From NCBI GenBank assembly GCA_964651535.1, contig CAZYYE010000002.1:620001-684000 (forward strand): a stretch of 64,000 bases of DNA, given 5' to 3'. The notes below the pieces were generated by a model, which was not told the origin of the DNA, ran no database searches, and worked only from the letters and a program-made list of their open reading frames with translations. Origin of the DNA: Terrimesophilobacter sp964651535 (lineage in GTDB: Bacteria; Actinomycetota; Actinomycetes; Actinomycetales; Microbacteriaceae). How positions within the stretch are numbered: position 1 is the first letter of the stretch; each line of letters starts with the position of its first letter. A program made the position numbers and the translations under genes. Shown in pieces: positions 17,438-26,562 of this stretch.

Positions 17438-19230
17438 TCACTGGGTTGGGGTGGTGTTGGTTGTTCCTACAATGCTGAAACCCAACGAACTGTTCCCGGC
17501 GACCTGCGCAGTCAAATACTTCCCAACATCTGCAGCCTTCGACACATAGGCGGTCCCGTGCTCGCCATCGATCACCGCACACCCTGCCGGGACGAGAGAA
17601 TACGTCACACTCACCGGCTGATTACACCGCAACCAATAGATCGCAATCGTCGGCGTCGGCGAACCAACCCACGTCCCGACATCCACCGTCCACGTCGACC
17701 CCACCGGCACACCACCCGACAAAACCGGAGGCGAAGTATTGGTCGGGAACCCCACCGCCAAGGTATTGGTTGTTCCCACAATGCTGAAACCCAACGAACT
17801 GTTCCCGGCGACCTGCGCAGTCAAATACTTCCCAACATCTGCAGCCTTCGACACATAGGCGGTCCCGTGCTCGCCATCGATCACCGCACACCCTGCCGGG
17901 ACGAGAGAATACGTCACACTCACCGGCTGATTACACCGCAACCAATAGATCGCAATCGTCGGCGTCGGCGAACCAACCCACGTCCCGACATCCACCGTCC
18001 ACGTCGACCCCACCGGCGCACCACCCGACAAAACCGGAGGCACCGTGTTTGCTGGCAAGGCTGATGCAGGTGCTTGAGTAATGATGACATTCGTTGTGCC
18101 CATGATTGTGAACCCCTGAGGGCTGTTCCCGGCGACTTGCGCTGTCAGATACTTACCGACATCTGCTGTCGTTGATACGTAACTTCTGGCTGTCGCGCCC
18201 CCGATCACTGTGCACCCTGCCGGGACGAGAGAATACGTCACACTCACCGGCTGATTGCACCGCAACCAATTGACAGCGATCGTCGGTGTCGGAGCCCCCG
18301 ACCAAGTTCCGACATCCACCGTCCAGGTTGAACCCACCGGCGACGCTCCAGACACTATGGGAGGCGAGGTGTTCACTGGCAGCGTCACCATTGTGCGGGT
18401 AGTGCTGATAGTCCCCACAATGGTAAACCCCAAAAGGCTGTTCCCGGCGACTTGCGCTGTCAGATACTTACCGATATCTGCTGTCGTTGATACGTAACTT
18501 CTGGCTGTCGCGCCCCCGATCACTGTGCACCCTGCCGGGACGAGAGAATACGTCACACTCACCGGCTGATTGCACCGCAACCAATTGACAGCGATCGTCG
18601 GTGTCGGAGCCCCCGACCAAGTTCCGACATCCACCGTCCAGGTTGAACCCACCGGCGACGCTCCAGACACTATAGGAGGTGTCGTATTGGCTGGCAACAT
18701 TGGTGCAGATGCCGTTGTTTCGACGACATTGGTTGTACCCACAATTGTGAACCCCACCGAGTTGTTCCCGGCGACTTGCGCAGTCAAATACTTCCCAACA
18801 TCTGCAGCCTTCGACACATAGGCGGTCCCGTGCTCGCCATCGATCACCGCACACCCTGCCGGGACGAGAGAATACGTCACACTCACCGGCTGATTACACC
18901 GCAACCAATAGATCGCAATCGTCGGCGTCGGCGAACCAACCCACGTCCCGACATCCACCGTCCACGTCGTCCACTCCAACGCACCACCCGACAAAACCGG
19001 AGGCGAAGTATTGGTCGGGAACCCCACCGGTCGGGTTGGGGTGGTGTTGGTTGTTCCTACAATGCTGAAACCCAACGAACTGTTCCCNNNNNNNNNNNNN
19101 NNNNNNNNNNNNNNNNNNNNNNNNNNNNNNNNNNNNNNNNNNNNNNNNNNNNNNNNNNNNNNNNNNNNNNNNNNNNNNNNNNNNNNNCATCCACCGTCCA
19201 CGTCGACCCCACCGGCGCACCACCCGACAA
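17438..19230 (-). repeat. In-frame tandem repeats of 309-324 bp
   Basis: The anchor TGTTCCCGGCGAC recurs at 17491, 17800, 18124, 18439 and 18763, and its first bases recur at 19081 before the gap. The spacings are 309, 324, 315, 324 and 318 bp, all multiples of three. Units share long identical stretches, so recent expansion or homogenisation is likely. Confidence 0.93.
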
Positions 19231-20370
19231 AACCGGAGGCACTACGTTGGCGGGTGATCCGACCCGACCATCGAGAACTGCACCTGTAGACAATTCGCCA
19301 TAGGAATTGGAGCCGGTCACGATTGCAGCGATGAACTTGCCTACATCGCCAGCTTTCGAAATATAGCTGTCGGTCGTCTCCCCGGCGAGAGTCGAACAGC
19401 CGACTGGAACACCGTCAAAGGAGGTCGGATAAGAATCACACCTAAGCCATGCGTAGGAAAAGGCCGGCGAGCCTGACCAAGTCCCCGGCTGCACAGTCAG
19501 CGTGGCGCCAACCGCTGTGGAGCCCAATATGCCTGCTCCGCCCACTGGGTACGGTGTGTTTCCGAGAGTACTTCCAAACCACGATTGATAGAAAACCCAG
19601 AAATTCCTGTTTCCGTACGAGGAACAACTGTCGCCGGTTCCGTGGAGATTGGCCAAGGCAGCGGCATTCGGTTGATATGGGGTGTAGTTATACAGTGCGG
19701 CAGTGGCGTAATTCTGGACATTGACTTGGGTGGCACCACATCCCGAGTTCGGGTTGAAGAGGATGGACTGTGGGCCGGGCTGCCTACCGAAACGACTCGC
19801 CTTGTAGGTGTTCAACTGAAGCGCGCCGGAGTAGACTTGATTCCCAAAACCCAGCGTCGTGGGCGCACACGGCGCGGTGTCCGGACAGGCAAATCCCATT
19901 GCACGATCCATGGCGCCTTGGCTCGGTGCGCTCTTCGTGATGAGTCCTTGCTCTTTCTGCAATGTCACCAAAAGCACTTTTGCACTGATTCCGCACGCCG
20001 CCTGGGCGCGATAGATGATGGCGGCCGACGAAAGAGTACCCCCTTGGAACGCCTCACAACGGACGTTCCCCGTGCTGTCCGACACTACCCGCGGCCTACT
20101 CGCCACGGTAAAGGTATAGCCCGCCAGACCGCTGCCCTTGGATTCGAGAAAAAGCTGAATCTCAGCTTCCGACATCGCCGAAGAATTATAAAAAAGGGAG
20201 TCGCTGATGATATAGCCAGGCATGAACTCATCCCCCGACAACGCGAGCGCGGTCGACGAGCCGACGGCGACAAAGGATGAGCAAAGCAGCGCCCCCACCA
20301 CCAGGGCCGTTAGCTTGCTTCGGACACCAGAGAACGTCCGCACTGGCGCGTCCCTAATACTTCTCGCCAT
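17438..20370 (-). CDS. Secreted repeat protein with lytic-like N-terminal domain, interrupted by assembly gap
   Basis: The protein starts with a signal peptide (basic MARSIRDAPVRTFSGVRSK, then a hydrophobic core ending ...TALA). A domain of about 200 residues follows, with GDEFMPGYIISDSLFY and LVTLQKEQGLIT; its Glu sits as in lysozyme/transglycosylase-like folds. Seven Ig-like units of about 105 residues follow, typified by TWTVDVGTWVGSPTPTIAI: one divergent, one broken by the N run, five nearly identical. The chain ends right after a repeat with no LPxTG or membrane anchor. The two sides of the 100-N gap are in different frames. A gap of 182 bp (one normal unit) restores one frame and gives 1004 residues. 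ATG 20370 was preferred to 20418. Confidence 0.82.
19088..19187. other. Assembly gap of 100 N
   Basis: Exactly 100 N, the usual placeholder for unknown length, placed inside a repeat unit. Alignment to the intact unit at 17491-17680 implies 182 missing bases if one unit spans it, or 182 plus a multiple of about 312. Confidence 0.97.
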
Positions 20371-20478
20371 GCCTACCCCACAATAATGATCGGACTTCCG
20401 CCCAAAACTCCTATCCATTCTGACAGCAGAACGCGCAGATAGCGGAAAGGCCTACCGTCTCCCCCTCGAACCGATGTC

Positions 20479-21660
20479 TTAGGTCACCATACGCGAAATG
20501 TAATCAGCGATCTCCAAAGCACTCGTCGCAGCAGGTGAAGGGGCGTTCAGAATGTGGATCTGATTCCGGTTCTGTTGGATCACAAAGTCGTCAACGAGAT
20601 TACCGTCACGTCCAATTGCCTGCGCCCGAACCCCCGCGCCCGACGGCACGAGGTCGGCGGTCGTAATCTCCGGCACCAGTCGCGCAAGATCCCGGGCGAA
20701 TCGACGTTTGGAGAATGAGCGAATGACCTCGCGCGTCCCTGTGCCGACGTTTCGGGAGGCGAGTTTGAGGAATCCAGGAAAGGACAGGGTTCGCAGGAGA
20801 TCTCGTGGAGACACCGCGGTCCAACGGTATCCTTCTCGGGAAAGTGCGAGCACGGCATTTGGACCCGCGTGCACCGCCCCGTCAATCATCCGAGTCAGGT
20901 GTACTCCCAGAAATGGCATTTCGGGGTTGGGGACGGGATAGATCAGTCCGTTGACCAGGTGCTGACTCGCACTTCTCAACTCGTAATATTCTCCGCGAAA
21001 TGGAACAATCTGCACTGTCGGCCTCACCCCAGCGAGTCGGGCAATGAGGTCACTTTGCAATCCGGCGGCGTTGATCAAGAGGTCCGAAGCTACCTGACCC
21101 CGCTCGTGCTCGACCATGATTTCACGGTCGGAGCTATGAATCGAGCGCACGCGGGCGCCTAGCATGAGGTTCGCTCCTCGAGCTGAAGCTAATTCGGCCA
21201 ACATTGCCGACACTGCAGCGTAATCGACAATTCCGGTGTCTTCGACGCGGAGGGCTTTCACCCCTCCCACATGTGGCTCGTAATCTCGCGCTTCCTCCAT
21301 GGAAACGAGGCGGCAAGTAACCCCGTTCGAACTAGCGCGCGCTGCTAGTTGTTCGAGCCGAGCAACCTCGTTGCCTGAGGTTGCAACGATGAGCTTGCCA
21401 GTGGTTACCTGAGAGATACCGTGTTCGCGTGCGAACGCGGTCATCGACCTATTACCGGCGAGGCACATCATCGCTTTAAGCGACCCCGGCTTGTAATACG
21501 GACCGGCGTGGATGACACCCGAGTTATGTCCAGTCTGATGAGCTGCCCAGTGATTTTCCTTCTCAAGCACGGTAACTAAGAGACCCCGAGAGGAGAGCCT
21601 CTCGGCGATCGCGAGACCGACGATTCCGCCTCCAATAATTGTTACGCTCTTGGGGGTCAC
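20479..21660 (-). CDS. lhgO: L-2-hydroxyglutarate oxidase-like FAD enzyme
   Basis: A 393-residue flavoenzyme of the DAO/LhgO family. The FAD motif is IIGGGIVGLAIAERLSSRG, with the LhgO hallmarks HQTGHNSGVIHAGPYY near residue 45 and a C-terminal VRAQAIG...DDFVI. LhgO oxidises L-2-hydroxyglutarate to 2-oxoglutarate, passing electrons to the membrane. The GTG start overlaps the preceding glycosyltransferase stop by four bases. Its position inside a glycan operon is unusual; it might act on another 2-hydroxy acid or glycan precursor, but the sequence resembles genuine LhgO. Confidence 0.83.
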   Translation of the reverse strand: MTPKSVTIIGGGIVGLAIAERLSSRGLLVTVLEKENHWAAHQTGHNSGVIHAGPYYKPGSLKAMMCLAGNRSMTAFAREHGISQVTTGKLIVATSGNEVARLEQLAARASSNGVTCRLVSMEEARDYEPHVGGVKALRVEDTGIVDYAAVSAMLAELASARGANLMLGARVRSIHSSDREIMVEHERGQVASDLLINAAGLQSDLIARLAGVRPTVQIVPFRGEYYELRSASQHLVNGLIYPVPNPEMPFLGVHLTRMIDGAVHAGPNAVLALSREGYRWTAVSPRDLLRTLSFPGFLKLASRNVGTGTREVIRSFSKRRFARDLARLVPEITTADLVPSGAGVRAQAIGRDGNLVDDFVIQQNRNQIHILNAPSPAATSALEIADYISRMVT

Positions 21661-22832
21661 TGCAGGTTTCCTTTTCTCTTGGCAATCTCTATGCCGCGAC
21701 GATAGTCCGCAGCAATCCTCGTTGCGATCTGGTGCGGATCATGCCACTTCTCAACAAACTCTCTACTCCTTCTGGCCACGGCCACGAGCTCCGATCTCGG
21801 CATCTCCATCAGATTTCGAAGCGTCTCCTTCACCGTGGTTGGCGTGGCGCGGAAGAATGGCAAGTCCTGCACCATCTCCACAGGCAGGTAATGAAAATCG
21901 GATTCCCTGAGATATACCACCACTGGTTTGCCGAGTGCCATTGCCTCGACGGCAACACCCCCGTACCAGCCGGCGTAAAGTTGGTCAATCAAGATGTCGG
22001 CGCTTCGATAGCGCTCAAGTGCTTCAGAATTACTCACTCCTTCGATGAGATCGAGTGTGAATTCGTAGCCCTCCGCTTTCAACTCCGCGAGTGCCTCCAC
22101 AATAAGGTCCGTTCCCTTGACGCTGCGATTGCTAGGCGCATGAGCGAAGACAAGTTGCTTGCGATCATCCTGAGTAAAGTTTGGCGCCCACTCCTTCACT
22201 GCAACGTGCCCATACGGGACGAACTCTGCTGACAGTGGAAGCACGTTTAGGAGGTCGGGATTCACCGCGTATATCCTCGCGGCGTATTTTGCCATGAGCG
22301 CAATTTGACGACGCTTCCATTCGTCGGTCCTCGGAGTGTAGTAATCCGCGGGGACCTGCGTGGCAATGCTGATCTCGAAGTGAGCACGCGAATAGTCACC
22401 CTGACGCGCATCGTCCCCTTGGTAGTGGACAAACACTGGAATACGACGAACTCGCAGTATCCACAGCTCCAAGTGTTGCAAGATACTCGCGGCTCCGCCC
22501 AACAATGCCGTCAGGAATTTTGCAGCACCGCGTCGAACCAGACTGGCCGGTCGCATCGACAGCAGCTTGCCCCCGTTCGAGAATAAGGTGCTTCCAAAAT
22601 TGAAATGGATGATATCCCACCGCCCGAATACATATGCTCCTGCTCCAAACGCGCGAAGCATTTGAAGAAGAATCGGCGCTTTGGCATCCGTGAGGACTCG
22701 ATCCACCGGGTAGTTCAAGTAGTTTTGGTCAATTGTCCACACCTCAGAATCAATTCCAAGCAGTTTGAGTTGTTGACTGAGCCCGGACGGTCCGCCTCCA
22801 ACGGCTGTGGGCAGGTGCAGAACACGCATCAT
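21657..22832 (-). CDS. GT-B glycosyltransferase (family 4-like)
   Basis: A 391-residue protein with an N-terminal Rossmann-like start (MRVLHLPTAVGGGPSGLSQQL) and a C-terminal donor domain. The donor domain shows VFAHAPSNRSVKGTDLIVEA near residue 220 and an EX7E-like region (YGGVAVEAMALGKPVVVYL). The start is the ATG at 22832 overlapping the upstream stop, or the ATG three bases later. It sits in a chain of overlapping minus-strand genes from the epimerase-like gene to lhgO. Donor and acceptor are unknown. Confidence 0.8.
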   Translation of the reverse strand: MMRVLHLPTAVGGGPSGLSQQLKLLGIDSEVWTIDQNYLNYPVDRVLTDAKAPILLQMLRAFGAGAYVFGRWDIIHFNFGSTLFSNGGKLLSMRPASLVRRGAAKFLTALLGGAASILQHLELWILRVRRIPVFVHYQGDDARQGDYSRAHFEISIATQVPADYYTPRTDEWKRRQIALMAKYAARIYAVNPDLLNVLPLSAEFVPYGHVAVKEWAPNFTQDDRKQLVFAHAPSNRSVKGTDLIVEALAELKAEGYEFTLDLIEGVSNSEALERYRSADILIDQLYAGWYGGVAVEAMALGKPVVVYLRESDFHYLPVEMVQDLPFFRATPTTVKETLRNLMEMPRSELVAVARRSREFVEKWHDPHQIATRIAADYRRGIEIAKRKGNLQ

Positions 22833-23701
22833 TCTCTGATATCTGAAAGTGACTGGCGAAGCGTGATCGCAGGAGGCAGCAACAGTTCACTCATTCGTAC
22901 CGTCGAGGCAATGAGGTCGGCGGGAGCACCTGCGGTCGACTCGAAGACAGGCTCGCATCCGGAATCAGCGCCAAAGAGTTCGCCCATGCCGCGCAGAGAT
23001 ATGCTCTCCGGCCCCGCAATGTTCACCGTGGCCGGGCCTTCCAGGCCTGCGGCGGCAATAGTTGCTGCCGCAGCATCCGACACGTGCACGGGGTTGATCC
23101 GCATGCCAATGTCGCCCTGTAGCGCGAGCGGCTCACCGTTTTTTACGCGATCGTAAAGCCGTGGAACCAACATTGAGCGGTCCTGTCCGGCCCCATAGAT
23201 GAAGAAGAATCGCAGCGCGACCGAATCGAAATGCGCACTGTAACTACCGACAAGAGCCTCGCTCGACAGCTTCGTTGCCAAATAGTGGCCGAGTCCCGCA
23301 GGATCTTGGAGTGGCGATTCTTCGGTGAGCGGGATTCCACGAGCATTCCGGTACACGCCCCCCGATGACGCGTACACGAAACTCGAGACTTCGACCCGAC
23401 CTGCATAATCCAGGAGGAACGCCGTTGTGGCGACGTTAATGGCGAAGACCGGCAGGGCAGATTCCGGAAAGTCTCGAAACTCCCGTGCCTGCGCCAAATG
23501 GAAGATCGTATCTACGTGCCGAGGAAGCGACTTCGCCACGAGCGGCCGTGAGAGATCCGCCACATGAAACTGGACGTCGTCACGGAAAGCCTGTTCTTTG
23601 CCGCGCACCAAAGCATGCACGTCCACGCCAGCGTCTGCCAGTCTATTAACCGTGGCGCGGCCAAGCAGGCCCGCAGCTCCCGTCACAAGTGCCGACTTCA
23701 T
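22829..23701 (-). CDS. NAD-dependent epimerase/dehydratase-like protein
   Basis: A 290-residue extended SDR. It has TGAAGLLGRATVNRL at the N-terminus, VYASSGGVYRN with a catalytic Ser near residue 110, and the active-site tyrosine/lysine as YLATK near residue 140. The length and the hydrophobic C-terminal half fit a nucleotide-sugar epimerase, dehydratase or reductase. It is separated from the upstream glycosyltransferase by one base and overlaps the downstream one, so it belongs to the same operon. The reaction cannot be fixed from sequence. Confidence 0.82.
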   Translation of the reverse strand: MKSALVTGAAGLLGRATVNRLADAGVDVHALVRGKEQAFRDDVQFHVADLSRPLVAKSLPRHVDTIFHLAQAREFRDFPESALPVFAINVATTAFLLDYAGRVEVSSFVYASSGGVYRNARGIPLTEESPLQDPAGLGHYLATKLSSEALVGSYSAHFDSVALRFFFIYGAGQDRSMLVPRLYDRVKNGEPLALQGDIGMRINPVHVSDAAAATIAAAGLEGPATVNIAGPESISLRGMGELFGADSGCEPVFESTAGAPADLIASTVRMSELLLPPAITLRQSLSDIRE

Positions 23702-23702
23702 G

Positions 23703-25112
23703 TCAAAACTTCCTGCCCTCGTCTATCGCTTGGTTCGCAAGCAGTGTGGCCCATTGGTTTGGTGCTGCTGTGCCCTGCTCGAAGGTCCCGTCGATTATCC
23801 TCGCGTAGACGTCGTGTTGAAGAGTCGCGGTGAGTGCCGGCGAATGCCGCTCCAATAGCCAGGAACGGTACCTGGCACGAGTCTCCTCGATCACGGTGTC
23901 GCGGCCTCTGCGACCCATCTCTTCGAGTACTGCGGTGGTCTCGCGAACAATTTCCTCTGTTGTCGCGGCAGGGTGCCACGGCACCGGGCCACCGATGAGC
24001 TGTTCCCCGGCCGCGGCCAACCCCCGACTAACCAGCGGGGTGCCCTGCTCGACGGCACGCAATGCGAGAGCGCCGAACACGTCCAGACCGAATTGATCCC
24101 AAACCACGTCCACATTGGCCATCATCCGCTGCAAACCAAACCTGGCCATCGGGGGGACCCAAACCACATTGGCCCCGACTCCAGCCTCGTCAAGGAACAC
24201 CTTCGATTCTTCGAGTTGGAGTCCCCATTCCACCGCGACCAGGCCGACATCCACACCCGCACGGCGAAGTTCAACGAACGCAGAAAGGGCCTTTATCGAA
24301 CCCTTGTCGTGATGCTTGCTCCAATTTTGGCTCGACGGAAGAAGTACGAGACTCTCCGACCTGGTCTGTCGCAGCAGCTCATTGCGGCGCGACGCCGACC
24401 CGGGGAGCGGGACACGCGAGTCAGGCATGAAGGGGTGAGGAAGTGCCGACCAGCGACCCGGCGCCACATCCTCTGCAATCTCAAGTGTGCGCGGATCCAG
24501 GTTTGTCACCCACACATGCATGGCCTGCGCGACCTGACGACGATAAGCACGTCGGATGACCGCTGTCTCGCGGTCCCCGTCAGCAATCCATCGGATCGTC
24601 CCATGCTCCAAGCACACCGTACGCGGTGACGGATTCGGTACCTTCATCTTGATCAATGAGTCTGCGCCATACAGTACGTTAACGCGATCTGCCAACACGG
24701 GAAGAACTGCCCGCCTAGAGAGAACCCAGCGATAGGAAAGATCGAAAATCGGCTGTGCCCAGTGTTTGCCATACATGGGATTGATCACGGCACGCGCAAC
24801 AGACATTGTTCTCGCGCGCAGTCCCTCCCTCGGCGGTGACGGAATGGTCGAACCAGAAGTCACGGTTGTCCCCAGGTCGCTGTACTCAGAGTTGATGGCA
24901 CCCGCTTTGGGAATCAAAGCCCAGTCAGGTTTCGCAACCCACTCCGCGCTGGGCACCTCAAAGTCAACGGTCTCCCACGCCGGTGCAGAGATCGCATGAT
25001 GAAGTCCGAACATGTCAATTGGCAGGTCCGATTCAATCCCCACGTACTGCTTGAGAAGCAGCGCGTTGTAGTACGCATTGTTGGCAGTGTTTCCAAAATG
25101 ACGGACTCTCAT
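23703..25112 (-). CDS. GT-B type glycosyltransferase-like protein, tandem paralogue A
   Basis: A 469-residue protein beginning MRVRHFGNTANNAYYNALLL. The C-terminal half resembles a GT-B donor domain: LVLLPSSQNWSKHHDKGS, VWDQFGLDVFGALALRAVEQ and GTPLVSRGLAAAGEQ. The N-terminal half differs from the neighbouring paralogue at many positions, while the C-terminal 265 or so residues are identical to it. The start overlaps the stop of paralogue B by four bases. The ATG at 25112 has good synteny with copy B. The exact family and sugar are not recognised. Confidence 0.75.
   Translation of the reverse strand: MRVRHFGNTANNAYYNALLLKQYVGIESDLPIDMFGLHHAISAPAWETVDFEVPSAEWVAKPDWALIPKAGAINSEYSDLGTTVTSGSTIPSPPREGLRARTMSVARAVINPMYGKHWAQPIFDLSYRWVLSRRAVLPVLADRVNVLYGADSLIKMKVPNPSPRTVCLEHGTIRWIADGDRETAVIRRAYRRQVAQAMHVWVTNLDPRTLEIAEDVAPGRWSALPHPFMPDSRVPLPGSASRRNELLRQTRSESLVLLPSSQNWSKHHDKGSIKALSAFVELRRAGVDVGLVAVEWGLQLEESKVFLDEAGVGANVVWVPPMARFGLQRMMANVDVVWDQFGLDVFGALALRAVEQGTPLVSRGLAAAGEQLIGGPVPWHPAATTEEIVRETTAVLEEMGRRGRDTVIEETRARYRSWLLERHSPALTATLQHDVYARIIDGTFEQGTAAPNQWATLLANQAIDEGRKF
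23741..24545. repeat. 805-bp apparently identical direct repeat, copy A
   Basis: Runs from GCAGTGTGGCCC to GACGACGATA and matches 25144-25948 at an offset of 1403 bp; flanks differ at once on both sides. No terminal inverted repeats or target duplications are visible, so it is not a mobile element. Confidence 0.9.
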
Positions 25113-26521
25113 TGACGTTCATCCTTCTGGAATCCAGCGCCAGGCAGTGTGGCCCATTGGTTTGGTGCTGCTGTGCCCTGCTCGAAGGTCCCGTCGATTA
25201 TCCTCGCGTAGACGTCGTGTTGAAGAGTCGCGGTGAGTGCCGGCGAATGCCGCTCCAATAGCCAGGAACGGTACCTGGCACGAGTCTCCTCGATCACGGT
25301 GTCGCGGCCTCTGCGACCCATCTCTTCGAGTACTGCGGTGGTCTCGCGAACAATTTCCTCTGTTGTCGCGGCAGGGTGCCACGGCACCGGGCCACCGATG
25401 AGCTGTTCCCCGGCCGCGGCCAACCCCCGACTAACCAGCGGGGTGCCCTGCTCGACGGCACGCAATGCGAGAGCGCCGAACACGTCCAGACCGAATTGAT
25501 CCCAAACCACGTCCACATTGGCCATCATCCGCTGCAAACCAAACCTGGCCATCGGGGGGACCCAAACCACATTGGCCCCGACTCCAGCCTCGTCAAGGAA
25601 CACCTTCGATTCTTCGAGTTGGAGTCCCCATTCCACCGCGACCAGGCCGACATCCACACCCGCACGGCGAAGTTCAACGAACGCAGAAAGGGCCTTTATC
25701 GAACCCTTGTCGTGATGCTTGCTCCAATTTTGGCTCGACGGAAGAAGTACGAGACTCTCCGACCTGGTCTGTCGCAGCAGCTCATTGCGGCGCGACGCCG
25801 ACCCGGGGAGCGGGACACGCGAGTCAGGCATGAAGGGGTGAGGAAGTGCCGACCAGCGACCCGGCGCCACATCCTCTGCAATCTCAAGTGTGCGCGGATC
25901 CAGGTTTGTCACCCACACATGCATGGCCTGCGCGACCTGACGACGATAGGCCTGTCTGAACGCTTTCTCTTCACGGTTTCCATCCGCAATCCATCGGATC
26001 GTCCCATGCTCCAAGCACACCGTATGCGGTGACGGATTCGGGAGTTGAGAGACAAAAAGTGAACCCGAACCGTAAAGCAAATTGATCGCATCGTCGACTT
26101 CTCTCAGCACGGACCGCCGCCCCAGAATTTGGCGGTCCCGAGCATCAACGATAGGTTGCGACCACCACTTGCCACGCAATGGGCCGAAAAGCCGACTACG
26201 AACCGCGGCCGTGATCCGTGTGACGGCGTCGCCACGGCCGACAGGCTCGTGCGAGGCCTCTCCTTCTTTCGAGGGCAATTCCAGATCTGCGTATTCGGAG
26301 TTAACGCTTACCGCCTCCGGATACGATGTCCAGTCGGGTTGGGCGACCCACGCCGCGCTAGGTACTTCGAAGTCAACGACTTCCCACGCCGGCGCAGAGA
26401 TCGCGTGATGTAAACCGAACATGCGAATTGGCAGGTCCGATTCAGTGCCGCCATACCGCCTGAGCAAGAGTACGTTGTGGAAGGCGTTATTTGCCGTATT
26501 CCCGAAATGGCGAACTCTCAT
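25109..26521 (-). CDS. GT-B type glycosyltransferase-like protein, tandem paralogue B
   Basis: A 470-residue paralogue of the downstream gene. The N-terminal half (MRVRHFGNTANNAFHNVLLL) has diverged, the C-terminal half is identical, and a short unique tail follows (PGAGFQKDERQ). ATG 26521 was chosen over an upstream start 45 bases away because it matches the start of copy A. The conserved donor-domain motifs are the same as in copy A, so the divergence between copies lies in the probable acceptor-binding half. Confidence 0.75.
   Translation of the reverse strand: MRVRHFGNTANNAFHNVLLLRRYGGTESDLPIRMFGLHHAISAPAWEVVDFEVPSAAWVAQPDWTSYPEAVSVNSEYADLELPSKEGEASHEPVGRGDAVTRITAAVRSRLFGPLRGKWWSQPIVDARDRQILGRRSVLREVDDAINLLYGSGSLFVSQLPNPSPHTVCLEHGTIRWIADGNREEKAFRQAYRRQVAQAMHVWVTNLDPRTLEIAEDVAPGRWSALPHPFMPDSRVPLPGSASRRNELLRQTRSESLVLLPSSQNWSKHHDKGSIKALSAFVELRRAGVDVGLVAVEWGLQLEESKVFLDEAGVGANVVWVPPMARFGLQRMMANVDVVWDQFGLDVFGALALRAVEQGTPLVSRGLAAAGEQLIGGPVPWHPAATTEEIVRETTAVLEEMGRRGRDTVIEETRARYRSWLLERHSPALTATLQHDVYARIIDGTFEQGTAAPNQWATLPGAGFQKDERQ
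25144..25948. repeat. 805-bp apparently identical direct repeat, copy B
   Basis: Partner of 23741-24545. All six translated frames that I compared across the segment match, which indicates identity at nucleotide level rather than only in the protein. Confidence 0.9.
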
Positions 26522-26562
26522 TGAAACTCCAGGGGTAGGCCGTTCAAGACTGTGCTGACTTA

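Noticed and set aside
17438..19230. CRISPR or mobile repeat array
   Set aside because: The repeats are long, in frame and coding, without spacers.
23741..25948. Insertion sequence explaining the duplicated segment
   Set aside because: There are no transposase, terminal inverted repeats or target duplications; the segment is part of two paralogous genes.
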